DNA of 37,120 nucleotides from Lachnospiraceae bacterium. Lineage in GTDB: Bacteria; Bacillota; Clostridia; Lachnospirales; Lachnospiraceae. Location: the NCBI GenBank assembly GCA_017441825.1, contig JAFRVD010000060.1:1-37120 (forward strand), in the 5' to 3' direction. Made by a program: the position numbers and the translations under genes. Positions 7,389 to 14,481 of the stretch are shown here, piece after piece (the stretch's first letter is position 1; every line of letters begins with the position of its first letter). The notes beneath the pieces were generated by a model that saw only the letters and a list, made by a program, of their open reading frames with translations, searched no databases and had not been told where the DNA came from.

Positions 7389-7910
7389 TTACAGCAGCCC
7401 GTTTGCCTTCAGCCAGCGCCTGACGCTCTCGCCGGAATTTGCCGCATTGCTGCCGGTGATGGGAAGTCCTTTTCTGACCTCAGCGCTGGGAGCAAGCTTT
7501 TTGATGCCCTTTTCGCTTCCACCCATGCCGCTTCCTTCATTTGTGCAGAGGGGAAGAATCGTCTTGCCCGTGAAGTCGTAACGCTCCAGGAAGGTTGCGA
7601 CGGCCATTGGGAAGGTGCCCCAGTAATTCGGATAGGCCAGGACGATCGTGTCGTACTCGTCAATACTGTCAAGGTAATTTGTAAGCTCCGGCCTGACCTG
7701 CTCACGGAGATCTTTCTTCGCCTCTTCGATACAGGTCATGTAGACCGGGGAATAGGGATTCTTCATCTCGATCTTGAAGCTGTCTGCTTCGATCATATCT
7801 TTCATGATACCCGCAACGATCTCGGTGTTTCCCACCTTGACGTAACGCATCGCACCGGCGAAGTAGTTCTCATCTGCCCGGGAGAAGAAAGCGATCAATG
7901 TCTTAGCCAT
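7389..7910 (-). CDS. Cytoplasmic flavodoxin
   Basis: This 173-residue flavodoxin is of the flavodoxin_4 type and has no signal peptide. It starts MAKTLIAFFSRADENYFAG, contains GNTEIVAGIMKDM after the insertion, YPNYWGTFPMAV as the second flavin loop and TNEGSGMGGSEKG as the third. The phosphate loop is unusual (SRADENY), as in the lipoprotein paralogue at 3279-4022, and the two share the same layout throughout. It is the first gene of the operon. GGAGG lies 8 nt upstream of the ATG, just below the LysR-controlled promoter. It likely transfers electrons to or from the reductases that follow. Confidence 0.9.
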   Translation of the reverse strand: MAKTLIAFFSRADENYFAGAMRYVKVGNTEIVAGIMKDMIEADSFKIEMKNPYSPVYMTCIEEAKKDLREQVRPELTNYLDSIDEYDTIVLAYPNYWGTFPMAVATFLERYDFTGKTILPLCTNEGSGMGGSEKGIKKLAPSAEVRKGLPITGSNAANSGESVRRWLKANGLL

Positions 7911-7954
7911 GTTTATGTCCTCCGTTTTGTGTTCTGGTTTTGTTTTCTGGCCTT

Positions 7955-7984
7955 ATTATATGATCTTCCTATTGCAAAGTCCAA
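7955..7984 (-). promoter_or_regulatory. Promoter of the redox operon
   Basis: On the minus strand, TTGGAC (7979-7984) and TATAAT (7955-7960) are separated by 18 bp. The predicted start is about 35-40 nt above the flavodoxin ATG. The -35 element overlaps the LysR-type dyad, so a bound regulator would contact RNA polymerase directly. Confidence 0.75.
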
Positions 7985-7985
7985 T
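7971..7985. promoter_or_regulatory. LysR-type box (ATTG-N7-CAAT)
   Basis: ATTGCAAAGTCCAAT is a 15-bp dyad with perfect 4-bp arms and the T-N11-A form typical of LysR-family recognition sites. It lies between two divergent promoters and touches both -35 hexamers. I infer that it is the main binding site of the adjacent LysR protein, giving autoregulation plus control of the operon. Confidence 0.65.
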
Positions 7986-8001
7986 CGAAAAGGTATATAA
8001 T
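7972..8001 (+). promoter_or_regulatory. Promoter of the lysR gene
   Basis: TTGCAA (7972-7977) and TATAAT (7996-8001) are spaced by 18 bp. The predicted start lies about 30 nt before the lysR ATG, and AGAGG is 10 nt ahead of it. The -35 lies inside the LysR-type dyad. Confidence 0.7.
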
Positions 8002-8038
8002 TGATTTAAGAATTAAATAGCAAAGAGGCGATGTTTCC

Positions 8039-8926
8039 ATGACGACAAAGCAGATCGATTACTGTATAGAACTGGCACATACGCTGAACTTCAGCCGTGC
8101 CGCTGAGAACCAGTTTGTGAGCCAGCCGACCCTGACCTACCAGATCAGGCTTCTGGAGGAAGAGGTGGGCTTTGCGATATTTGAACGAAGCGGAAAAGGT
8201 GCTTCCCTGACACCGGCCGGTGCGCAGTTCGTAGGATTCCTTACCAATATGCGCGAGGATCTGAAACGTGCCATCGAACAGGGGCAGAATTTCAGTGCCA
8301 AATACAAGGACAGCATTTCCATCAGCATGCCGGTCCGGCAGGCCGTGTACTTCCTTCCGGAAGCCATGCGCCTGTTTGGACAGTCACATCCGGATGTACA
8401 GATCATTCCCAAGTTTCAATATGAAAACGGAATGGACGATTTCCTGAAAGAAGAGACCGATATTCTCTTTACGCTGAAGGAACTGACAAAGCAGATCCCC
8501 AGCATCCATGTTCAAGATCTGTTTGAGAGTCATATCTATCTGATCGCGCAAAGGGCTGATTCGCTGGCCGAAAAAAATCTGGTCACAGATGCAGATCTGT
8601 ACGGACGGACGCTCATGGTGGGCGGCGGTTCTCCGCCGGCCCTGCGTGCCGTTCAGCACCGGCTGATCGCCAGCGGGAAGATCAATTACTTCAACAGTGC
8701 CGATCACGACACGACTCTTACCAATGTGGCGGCAGGACGCGGCGTCTGCCTTGCCCCCGGTTTCTTAAATGACCACAGCGGCCAGTTTGCCTGGATCCCC
8801 TTCGACTGCAGCGAGAGTTTCTCCTGTGTACTCTGTACCCATAAGGATGACCACCGGGACTCCCTGCGTACATTCATCGATCTTCTGAAAAAGCTGTACA
8901 AGGATGCAGTAGCATTTCCCCTATAA
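8039..8926 (+). CDS. LysR-family transcriptional regulator
   Basis: The 295-residue length is normal for the family. The N-terminal winged helix-turn-helix spans about residues 1-60 and shows TLNFSRAAENQFVSQPTLTYQIRLLEEEVGFAIFERSGKGASLTPAG, the standard LysR pattern. The rest is a periplasmic-binding-protein-like effector domain with strand-rich segments, for example SISISMPVRQAVYFLPEAMRLF. It is transcribed away from the nine-gene operon across a 127-bp region with overlapping promoters. It is therefore the likely regulator of that operon, responding to a small molecule or redox cue that cannot be identified here. It ends against the convergent walJ gene with a shared hairpin terminator. Confidence 0.95.
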   Translation: MTTKQIDYCIELAHTLNFSRAAENQFVSQPTLTYQIRLLEEEVGFAIFERSGKGASLTPAGAQFVGFLTNMREDLKRAIEQGQNFSAKYKDSISISMPVRQAVYFLPEAMRLFGQSHPDVQIIPKFQYENGMDDFLKEETDILFTLKELTKQIPSIHVQDLFESHIYLIAQRADSLAEKNLVTDADLYGRTLMVGGGSPPALRAVQHRLIASGKINYFNSADHDTTLTNVAAGRGVCLAPGFLNDHSGQFAWIPFDCSESFSCVLCTHKDDHRDSLRTFIDLLKKLYKDAVAFPL

Positions 8927-8938
8927 AGCTCATAATAA

Positions 8939-8984
8939 AACAACAGACTGCTCTACACATTAAAGTGTATCGCAGTCCGTTGTT
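8939..8984. terminator. Bidirectional terminator between lysR and walJ
   Basis: AACAACAGACTGC (8939-8951) pairs with GCAGTCCGTTGTT (8972-8984), 13 bp with one G-T pair. An inner ACAC/GTGT stem closes a small loop. Read on the minus strand the stem is followed by TTTTATTAT, a good U-tract for the walJ transcript. On the plus strand the tail is weaker. Confidence 0.8.
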
Positions 8985-9069
8985 CGTTTACCAATCCGGC
9001 CAGACAGATGCCCAATATAGAATTATCAAAACTTTCTTATGAGCATCTGCCTAAGGCCCGGGGTTTATT

Positions 9070-9867
9070 TTATATGGAGACAAGCTCTGACGCATGGTGC
9101 CTGGACGCGATGCGGATGTTGAAGTCCGAGGAATGATATTCGTTTTCCGCCATGTCCACGCTCTGCGTTACGGTAAGGAGTGCGATGTCCGGGTAGTTGT
9201 TCTCTTCACTCAGGTGCCCGAGGAAGACGAATTCAAGGCCCGGATCCAGGATCCGGTTCAAAAGCGTTCCGCAGGCCATGTTTGACAAGTGGCCGAAATC
9301 GCCGAGGATCCGGCGCTTCAGCACGTACGGGTACGGGCCGGTCTCCAGCATCCTGACGTCGTGGTTTGACTCGAGGAGAAGTCCGTTCACTCCGGAGAGA
9401 AAGCGGACGGTGTCTTCGGTAAAGGTACCGAGGTCCGTCATGACGGCCATGGACTTCCGGCCGTCATCGATCCTGTAAGCGACCGGGTCACGCGCGTCGT
9501 GGCTCGTCCCGATCGTATTGACGGTAAGGTCGCCAATCGAAAACGGCACACCCTTTTCGATCACGCGGTACTGTTCTTCCCTGATGCAGCCTGCCTTGTC
9601 GATCTCTCTTACCGCGGCAAGCGTCCCCTCCGAGCCGTACACCGGTATCCCGTATTTCTTCGCGAGGACAAACAGCCCGGAAACGTGGTCGGAATGCTCG
9701 TGAGTGATTAAGATGCCGTTTAAGTCCTGCGGTACGAGCCCCGTACCGTGAAGCGCCTCCGTGATCCTTTTGCAGGAAATGCCGGCGTCCAGTAAAAGAT
9801 GTGTGCTCTCCGAGCCAATATAGACTGCGTTACCGTTGCTTCCGCTTTGAAAGCTTTGTAATCTCAT
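9070..9867 (-). CDS. walJ: MBL-fold metallohydrolase, WalJ/YycJ-like
   Basis: This 265-residue metallo-beta-lactamase-fold protein carries the metal motif THEHSDHV (His56, His58, Asp60, His61). Further ligands are in GTSHDARDP, the aspartate of MTDLG, and LGHLSEENN near the C-terminus. The N-terminal FQSGSNGNAVYI is a signature of the YycJ/WalJ group, which is linked to DNA-end processing and to the WalK/WalR cell-wall signalling loci in Bacillota. No walK or walR is present here. Instead the gene is the last of a polA-coaE-walJ unit and overlaps coaE by 38 bp, which suggests a nuclease-like DNA role. The family is certain; the in vivo substrate is not. Confidence 0.88.
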   Translation of the reverse strand: MRLQSFQSGSNGNAVYIGSESTHLLLDAGISCKRITEALHGTGLVPQDLNGILITHEHSDHVSGLFVLAKKYGIPVYGSEGTLAAVREIDKAGCIREEQYRVIEKGVPFSIGDLTVNTIGTSHDARDPVAYRIDDGRKSMAVMTDLGTFTEDTVRFLSGVNGLLLESNHDVRMLETGPYPYVLKRRILGDFGHLSNMACGTLLNRILDPGLEFVFLGHLSEENNYPDIALLTVTQSVDMAENEYHSSDFNIRIASRHHASELVSI

Positions 9868-10468
9868 GCTTCTTTGCTCCGATCCTCTTCATTTCCCTGT
9901 CCACATGAGGCCAGACTTCTGACAGCTCCCCGTCGTTTACGATAAGGACGTCCGCGATCTCTGAAAACTCCTCTTCCGTAAGCTGCCGTGAAAGCACCGT
10001 CCTGCTGTATTCCTCCGTGTAGCCGCGGTCCTTCATGAGCCGCGCGATGCGGGTCTCTTCGGACGCCGTCACGACCCAGACTTCATCGCAGACCGGCACC
10101 AGGCTTCCCTCCTTTAAGAGCGCCGCTTCCAGAAAGACCACTGACTTCTTTGATCCTTTGATCATACGGAGGATCTCGTCCCGGATGAGCGGGTGCTCGA
10201 TCTGATTCAGGACGGCCTGGCTTTCCGCGTCCTTAAGGCCGATCGCTGCAAGCGACGGCCGGTCGATCCGCCCGTCTTCCGTAAGGATCACCGTCCCGTA
10301 ATATGCACACAGAGCATCATAGACGGACCCGCCGGGCTCCATCAGCGCTCTGCCGACTTCATCGGCGGAGATCACCTCCGCGTCGTATTTTTCAAGGATA
10401 TAGGCGAGGATCGTGGATTTTCCGGCGCCTGCGCCTCCCGTGATCCCGATGACCTTACTTTGCGTCAT
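9830..10468 (-). CDS. coaE: Dephospho-CoA kinase
   Basis: The enzyme adds the final phosphate in coenzyme A synthesis, transferring it from ATP to the 3' hydroxyl of dephospho-CoA. The 212-residue protein opens VIGITGGAGAGKST, a P-loop at residues 11-19. It continues with the CoaE marks ISADEVGRAL (substrate aspartate), IEHPLIRDEI, and FLEAALLKEG followed by VWVVTASEETRIARLMKDRGYT (lid). It overlaps the polA stop by 14 bp and the walJ start by 38 bp. A polA-coaE pairing is common in Gram-positive bacteria. The C-terminus is a basic tail rich in K and R. Confidence 0.95.
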   Translation of the reverse strand: MTQSKVIGITGGAGAGKSTILAYILEKYDAEVISADEVGRALMEPGGSVYDALCAYYGTVILTEDGRIDRPSLAAIGLKDAESQAVLNQIEHPLIRDEILRMIKGSKKSVVFLEAALLKEGSLVPVCDEVWVVTASEETRIARLMKDRGYTEEYSRTVLSRQLTEEEFSEIADVLIVNDGELSEVWPHVDREMKRIGAKKHEITKLSKRKQR

Positions 10469-13247
10469 ACCAGCTGGCCCCTCTCTTCGCTTCGACCTCG
10501 AGCTTCACTCTGAGGCTTGCGGCGTGCTCCATTTCTTCCACAAGGATCTTTTCCGCAAGATCCGCCTCGTCAAAAGGCGCTTCCACTAAAAGCTCGTCGT
10601 GCACCTGGAGGACGATCCTTGTCTTAAGCCCTTCCGCCCGGAGCCTTTCCTCGACCCGGATCATCGCGATCTTCATGATGTCCGCGGCAGACCCCTGGAT
10701 GGGTGAATTCATGGCCACGCGCTCTCCGAAGGAACGGAGGTTGAAATTAGGCGACGAAAGCTCGGGGATGGGACGGACGCGGCCGTACATCGTACGGACG
10801 CAGCCGTTTTCCTGAGCGTCACTCACGCACTTTTTGAGGTATGCTTCGATGCCCGGATAGGCTTCAAAATAGCGTTTCATGTACTCCTTCGCTTCGTCAC
10901 GGGTAATGCTCAGGTCCTCGCTTAAGGAGAATGCCGAGATCCCGTACACGATGCCGAAGTTTACAGCCTTCGCGTTTCTCCGCATGAGCGGGGTGACTTC
11001 TTCGAGCGGGACGTGGAACACCTGGGACGCCGTAATTGCGTGGATATCCCGGGATTCGCCGTACGAACGGATCAGGTTCTCATCGCCGGAAAGGTGCGCA
11101 AGGACACGGAGCTCGATCTGGGAGTAGTCCGCGTCGATGAACACACAGCCCTCCATCGGAACGAACAGCTTCCGGATCCGGCTGCCGAGCTCTAAGCGTA
11201 CCGGGATATTCTGCAGGTTCGGATTTGCGGAAGACAGCCTGCCTGTTGCGGTAACCGTCTGGTTGAAGGTGCCGTGGATGCGGCCGTCTTCTGAAATGAA
11301 CGGCTGAAGCCCTTCTGCATAGGTCGAACGGAGCTTCGTAAGCGTCCGGTATTCGAGGATCTTTGAAACGACAGGGTATTCCGGCGCAAGCTTGTCAAGA
11401 ATGTCCGCATTGGTGGAATAGCCGCTCTTTGTCTTCTTTGCATAAGGCAGCTTCATCTTCTCAAAGAGGATCGTGCCGAGCTGCTTCGGGGAGTTGATGT
11501 TGAATTCTTCTCCTGCAAACTCATAGATCTCCTGCTCAAGGCGGTCAATTCCGGTCATTAAAGCGTCTCCGTACGCCCTGAGCTCTTCGCTTTTCACGAG
11601 AATGCCTGCCTCCTCCATGCGGGCGAGAACCCCCATGACAGGAAGCTCGATCGTATCATAAAGCGAAAGCATGCCGGCATCCTCAAGCTTTGAATCAAGG
11701 ACAGACCCTGCTGCATATGCCGTTACGGCCATGAGGCAGAGGAGCGTCGTAAGGGCTTCCGGATCCTCCGTAAGCGCTTCCTGGTACGTAAGCTTTCCGA
11801 TGAGTGCAGCTCTGTCCGGAAGGCTCTTTTTGAGATACTCCTGCGCAATATAGTCGTACGGATAGGAGGAACGCAAAGGATCCAGGAGATATGCGGAGAT
11901 CTCCGTGTCTCTCGCGCATTTATCCGCGAGTTTTACAAGGTTTTTACCTTCATGCGTATAAACAGCAGGCTCAAAGGAAAACAGCGTATTTACAGCGTTT
12001 TTGAGCGTTTCACGGGTAATGAACATCTGCTCCGGGATGAATACGGCGTGCGTTTCCGAATCGGCAAGCGCAAGGCCTGCTTCCGGATAATACACAACGC
12101 CTGCAGCCTTTTTCCCTTTGAAGCTTTTTATAAAGCTTTCCAGTTCATCCGGAGAATCGATCCTTGAAAAAGCGTTCGTTTCTTCCCGGGACGCGCCGGC
12201 GTCCTGAAGCTCAGCCTTCAGGGAGTCGAATTCCAGATCCAGAAGGACCGCACGGGTGCCTTCGGGGTCAGGAGAAGTCCGGAGGTCTTCGAGTGTCAGG
12301 CCTGACAGGTCGATGTCCTTCTTGATGGTAGCCAGAAGCTCGGAGATCCGCGCCGCCTGCTCTCCCACAAGGTCGTCCGGAGAAGTGTTCGTCAGATATC
12401 TGATGGGGGACCGTGTGATCCCGAGACGGACCTTCCAGTCCTGCTTCAGCGCTTCCTCTTTTTCCGGGGAAAGGTCAGAAAGCGCTTTATAGAGAGCGTC
12501 CACCGTGCCGTACTCCGCGATGAGCTTCACCGCGGTCTTTTCGCCTATTCCCGGCACGCCCTTGATATTGTCGGAAGAATCGCCCATGAGGCCCTTTAAC
12601 GAATTGATGTGCTCCGGGGCGACGCCGAACTCCGAAAGGACAAGCTCCGGAGTGAGCTCGAACGCGCGGTCCGGGACGTTCACGGTCTTTTTGTCTATGC
12701 GGTATTTCTTATACAGCTCGTCCGTTTTCTCCTGAGTGGAATGCATGAGCCAGAGATGTGTATTCTCCGTCACGAGCTGGAGGTAGTCGTTGTCCTTGGT
12801 CAGGATCTTCACGGGGACCTCGTGCTCGAATTGTCTCGCGGCGGAGCCGGCAAAATCGTCGGCTTCATATCTGGTATCCATGAACTGGTAGACGTGCATC
12901 CTTTTAAGGACGTCCTGGCAGAGGTCGAACTGCTCTGTGAGCGGCTCGGGAAGCGAGCTTCTGTTTCCCTTGTATTCAGGCCAGATCTCGCGGCGGAACG
13001 TGTCGCGTGTCAGGTCCCACGCGACGCCTAGGTAAGCCGGCTGCTGCTCCCGGAGGATCTTAAAAAGCGTACGAAGGAACCCGAAGACGGCGTTTGTGTA
13101 AACGCCCTTCGAGGTCTTCATGATCTTGTGATAATACTGCTGCTTTTCTTCGGGAGTTTTCGCGTACAGGATCTCCCGGGGGAGGTTCCCGTAATACTGA
13201 GTGGTGAGAAGGCTCGAGCCGTCGATGAGAAGAAGAAAATCATTCAT
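10455..13247 (-). CDS. polA: DNA polymerase I (5' nuclease, inactive proofreading domain, polymerase)
   Basis: The protein has 930 residues and three domains. Residues 1 to about 310 form the 5'-3' FEN-type nuclease, with DADF-like acidic residues in RYEADDFAGSAA, KDNDYLQL, and the helix-hairpin-helix GDSSDNIKGVPGIGEKTA. Residues around 340-520 match the 3'-5' exonuclease fold but lack its acidic residues: the DxE strand is replaced by AAGVVYYPEAGLAL. Proofreading is therefore lost, as in Bacillus PolA. The polymerase domain shows motif A DYSQIELR (near 705), motif B RRNAKAVNFGIVYG (near 755) and motif C VHDELLVE (near 885). It acts in Okazaki fragment maturation and repair. The gene starts 12 nt after the zf-HC2 gene and has an AGGA site. 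Confidence 0.97.
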   Translation of the reverse strand: MNDFLLLIDGSSLLTTQYYGNLPREILYAKTPEEKQQYYHKIMKTSKGVYTNAVFGFLRTLFKILREQQPAYLGVAWDLTRDTFRREIWPEYKGNRSSLPEPLTEQFDLCQDVLKRMHVYQFMDTRYEADDFAGSAARQFEHEVPVKILTKDNDYLQLVTENTHLWLMHSTQEKTDELYKKYRIDKKTVNVPDRAFELTPELVLSEFGVAPEHINSLKGLMGDSSDNIKGVPGIGEKTAVKLIAEYGTVDALYKALSDLSPEKEEALKQDWKVRLGITRSPIRYLTNTSPDDLVGEQAARISELLATIKKDIDLSGLTLEDLRTSPDPEGTRAVLLDLEFDSLKAELQDAGASREETNAFSRIDSPDELESFIKSFKGKKAAGVVYYPEAGLALADSETHAVFIPEQMFITRETLKNAVNTLFSFEPAVYTHEGKNLVKLADKCARDTEISAYLLDPLRSSYPYDYIAQEYLKKSLPDRAALIGKLTYQEALTEDPEALTTLLCLMAVTAYAAGSVLDSKLEDAGMLSLYDTIELPVMGVLARMEEAGILVKSEELRAYGDALMTGIDRLEQEIYEFAGEEFNINSPKQLGTILFEKMKLPYAKKTKSGYSTNADILDKLAPEYPVVSKILEYRTLTKLRSTYAEGLQPFISEDGRIHGTFNQTVTATGRLSSANPNLQNIPVRLELGSRIRKLFVPMEGCVFIDADYSQIELRVLAHLSGDENLIRSYGESRDIHAITASQVFHVPLEEVTPLMRRNAKAVNFGIVYGISAFSLSEDLSITRDEAKEYMKRYFEAYPGIEAYLKKCVSDAQENGCVRTMYGRVRPIPELSSPNFNLRSFGERVAMNSPIQGSAADIMKIAMIRVEERLRAEGLKTRIVLQVHDELLVEAPFDEADLAEKILVEEMEHAASLRVKLEVEAKRGASWYDAK

Positions 13248-13259
13248 GTGGTAATCCTG

Positions 13260-13574
13260 TTATAAAAAAATGCCGGCAGCGATGGTACCGATGATGAGTA
13301 TTGAAAGTATCAGGTCCAGAAGAGTGGTAAAGCCGTACGCGCGGATCCTGGTCTCACGCTCTTCTATGAGATCCGAAAGGCTGTGGCTGAAGTCATAGCC
13401 GCACTCCGCGGTCCTTGTTTCATCCGCGGCTGACCTTATTATGTTTTCAAGCTCGAGCTCGGACCTGCAGGCATCGCACTCCCTGATATGACGAAGATAC
13501 TGCCTCATATCCATGATACTGAGCTCGTTCCTCAAGAAGGCCTCCATTTTCCGGCCGGCTTCACTGCAATCCAT
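13260..13574 (-). CDS. Small membrane protein with zf-HC2 (anti-sigma-like) zinc finger
   Basis: This 104-residue protein has an N-terminal zinc-finger pattern with Cys3, His29, Cys33 and Cys36 (RHIRECDACRSEL), as in the ZAS/zf-HC2 domain of anti-sigma factors. A central charged region is followed by one C-terminal membrane helix at about 83-103. Its build matches membrane-bound anti-sigma factors. No sigma factor gene is adjacent in this window. It sits between the rpmF terminator and polA, 12 nt from polA, and is probably transcribed with it. It could be an orphan anti-sigma protein or a zinc-binding membrane adaptor. GAGG is 6 nt before the ATG. Confidence 0.75.
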   Translation of the reverse strand: MDCSEAGRKMEAFLRNELSIMDMRQYLRHIRECDACRSELELENIIRSAADETRTAECGYDFSHSLSDLIEERETRIRAYGFTTLLDLILSILIIGTIAAGIFL

Positions 13575-13606
13575 TTTCGACCTCGCATATTATCCCCTGA
13601 CAACGA

Positions 13607-13634
13607 GAAAGAGCCGCAAAAATGCGGCTCTTTC
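13607..13634 (-). terminator. Hairpin after rpmF
   Basis: GAAAGAGCCGCA (13607-13618) and TGCGGCTCTTTC (13623-13634) form a perfect 12-bp stem with a 4-base loop, 13 bp past the rpmF stop codon. The tail on the minus strand (TCGTTGTC) is only partly U-rich, so some read-through into the zf-HC2/polA unit is likely. Confidence 0.75.
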
Positions 13635-13647
13635 CCTTCAAGGATTC

Positions 13648-13830
13648 TCAGGCTTCAACTTTAACGATCTCTTTTTTGTTGTAGTAGCCACATTCCTTGC
13701 AGACACGGTGCGGAAGCATCAGCGCGCCGCAATGGCTGCATTTCACCAGATTGACGGAATTCATCTTCCAGTTCGCTCTGCGGCTGTCTCTTCTTGCACG
13801 TGAACTTTTATTCTTAGGACAAATGGACAT
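13648..13830 (-). CDS. rpmF: 50S ribosomal protein L32
   Basis: The 60-residue basic protein starts MSICPKNKSSRARRDSRRANWKM, typical of L32. It has the zinc-ribbon pairs CSHC (31-34) and CKEC (44-47), so it is the four-cysteine, zinc-binding form. A strong AGGGGGTG site lies just above the ATG. It follows the DUF177 gene by 41 bp, the classic yceD-rpmF pairing, and ends in a hairpin. Confidence 0.97.
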   Translation of the reverse strand: MSICPKNKSSRARRDSRRANWKMNSVNLVKCSHCGALMLPHRVCKECGYYNKKEIVKVEA

Positions 13831-13871
13831 CGGTACACCCCCTATCTTTTTTTCGGACTAAAGCCAAACGT

Positions 13872-14378
13872 TTATAATTCTCCGGCATCAGTGATCTTTT
13901 TAAGAAGCTCTGCCATTCTGGTAGGCATTTCCTTCTGATCACAGCTGCAGGCGCCTTCATTCAGATTGGCTCCGCATGTAGGACAGATCCCTTTGCAGTC
14001 ATCCCTGCAGAGAACCTTCATCGGAAGCCCGGTCATCGCTTCGTCCGTTATGAGAAGATCAACGTCTATGGATTCCTCTCCGGCGAACGGCGCGTTTTCC
14101 AGTTCTTCGTCCAGAAGTGTTCCTGCATCAAAGCGCCTCCGGATCTTCAGAGGGATCCGAACGTCGACAGGGGTCAGACATCGGTCGCAGGGAAACTCCA
14201 GAACGAGCTCTCCCTCTCCCGAGACTTCCATATCCCGCGCTTCGTGATGTGTTACCGTCAGCCGGAAAGGATCGCTTTTTCTTACGGGATGCCCGTTCAG
14301 AAGGGCCGATTCATAAGAAACAGCGAACGTTTCCGATTTTTCACTGAGCGGCAGCAAACTGCTGAACGAAATGATCAT
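13872..14378 (-). CDS. DUF177 (YceD) protein, cotranscribed with L32
   Basis: This 168-residue protein of the YceD/DUF177 family is associated with 23S rRNA accumulation in bacteria and plants. It begins MIISFSSLLPLSEKSETF. The core LEFPCDRCLTPVDVRI is followed by a C-terminal cysteine set, CRDDCKGICPTCGANLN and ACSC, probably binding zinc. I chose the ATG at 14378. Longer in-frame starts at 14402 and 14459 are less likely because the 14459 start lies inside the promoter, and AAGG is 8 nt from the 14378 ATG. It is the first gene of the rpmF transcript. Confidence 0.88.
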   Translation of the reverse strand: MIISFSSLLPLSEKSETFAVSYESALLNGHPVRKSDPFRLTVTHHEARDMEVSGEGELVLEFPCDRCLTPVDVRIPLKIRRRFDAGTLLDEELENAPFAGEESIDVDLLITDEAMTGLPMKVLCRDDCKGICPTCGANLNEGACSCDQKEMPTRMAELLKKITDAGEL

Positions 14379-14430
14379 AGTGCCTGCCTTGTACGTACGC
14401 ATAAAAGATCTTTCGCGCACGCACCAAAGT

Positions 14431-14459
14431 ATTATACTTGCAAAAGAAATCCTTGTCAA
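14431..14459 (-). promoter_or_regulatory. Consensus sigma-A promoter for DUF177-rpmF
   Basis: On the minus strand, TTGACA (14454-14459) and TATAAT (14431-14436) both match consensus perfectly, with an ideal 17-bp spacer. Transcription should start near 14424, giving a leader of roughly 45 nt. This is the strongest promoter sequence in the window, in keeping with ribosomal protein expression. Confidence 0.92.
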
Positions 14460-14481
14460 GCAGATTTCTTAAGCATATTTT

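Noticed and set aside
9005-9049. CAGATGC...GCATCTG inverted repeat past walJ
   Set aside because: The 7-bp stem has a 31-base loop and no U-tract. The hairpin at 8939-8984 is a much better terminator.
13575-13606. Possible promoter for the zf-HC2/polA unit (GATAAT near 13590)
   Set aside because: No -35 element at acceptable spacing; read-through of the rpmF hairpin is equally plausible.
14379-14459. Longer N-terminus for the DUF177 protein starting at 14459
   Set aside because: That start codon lies within the consensus promoter, upstream of the predicted transcription start, and the extra residues do not resemble the family.
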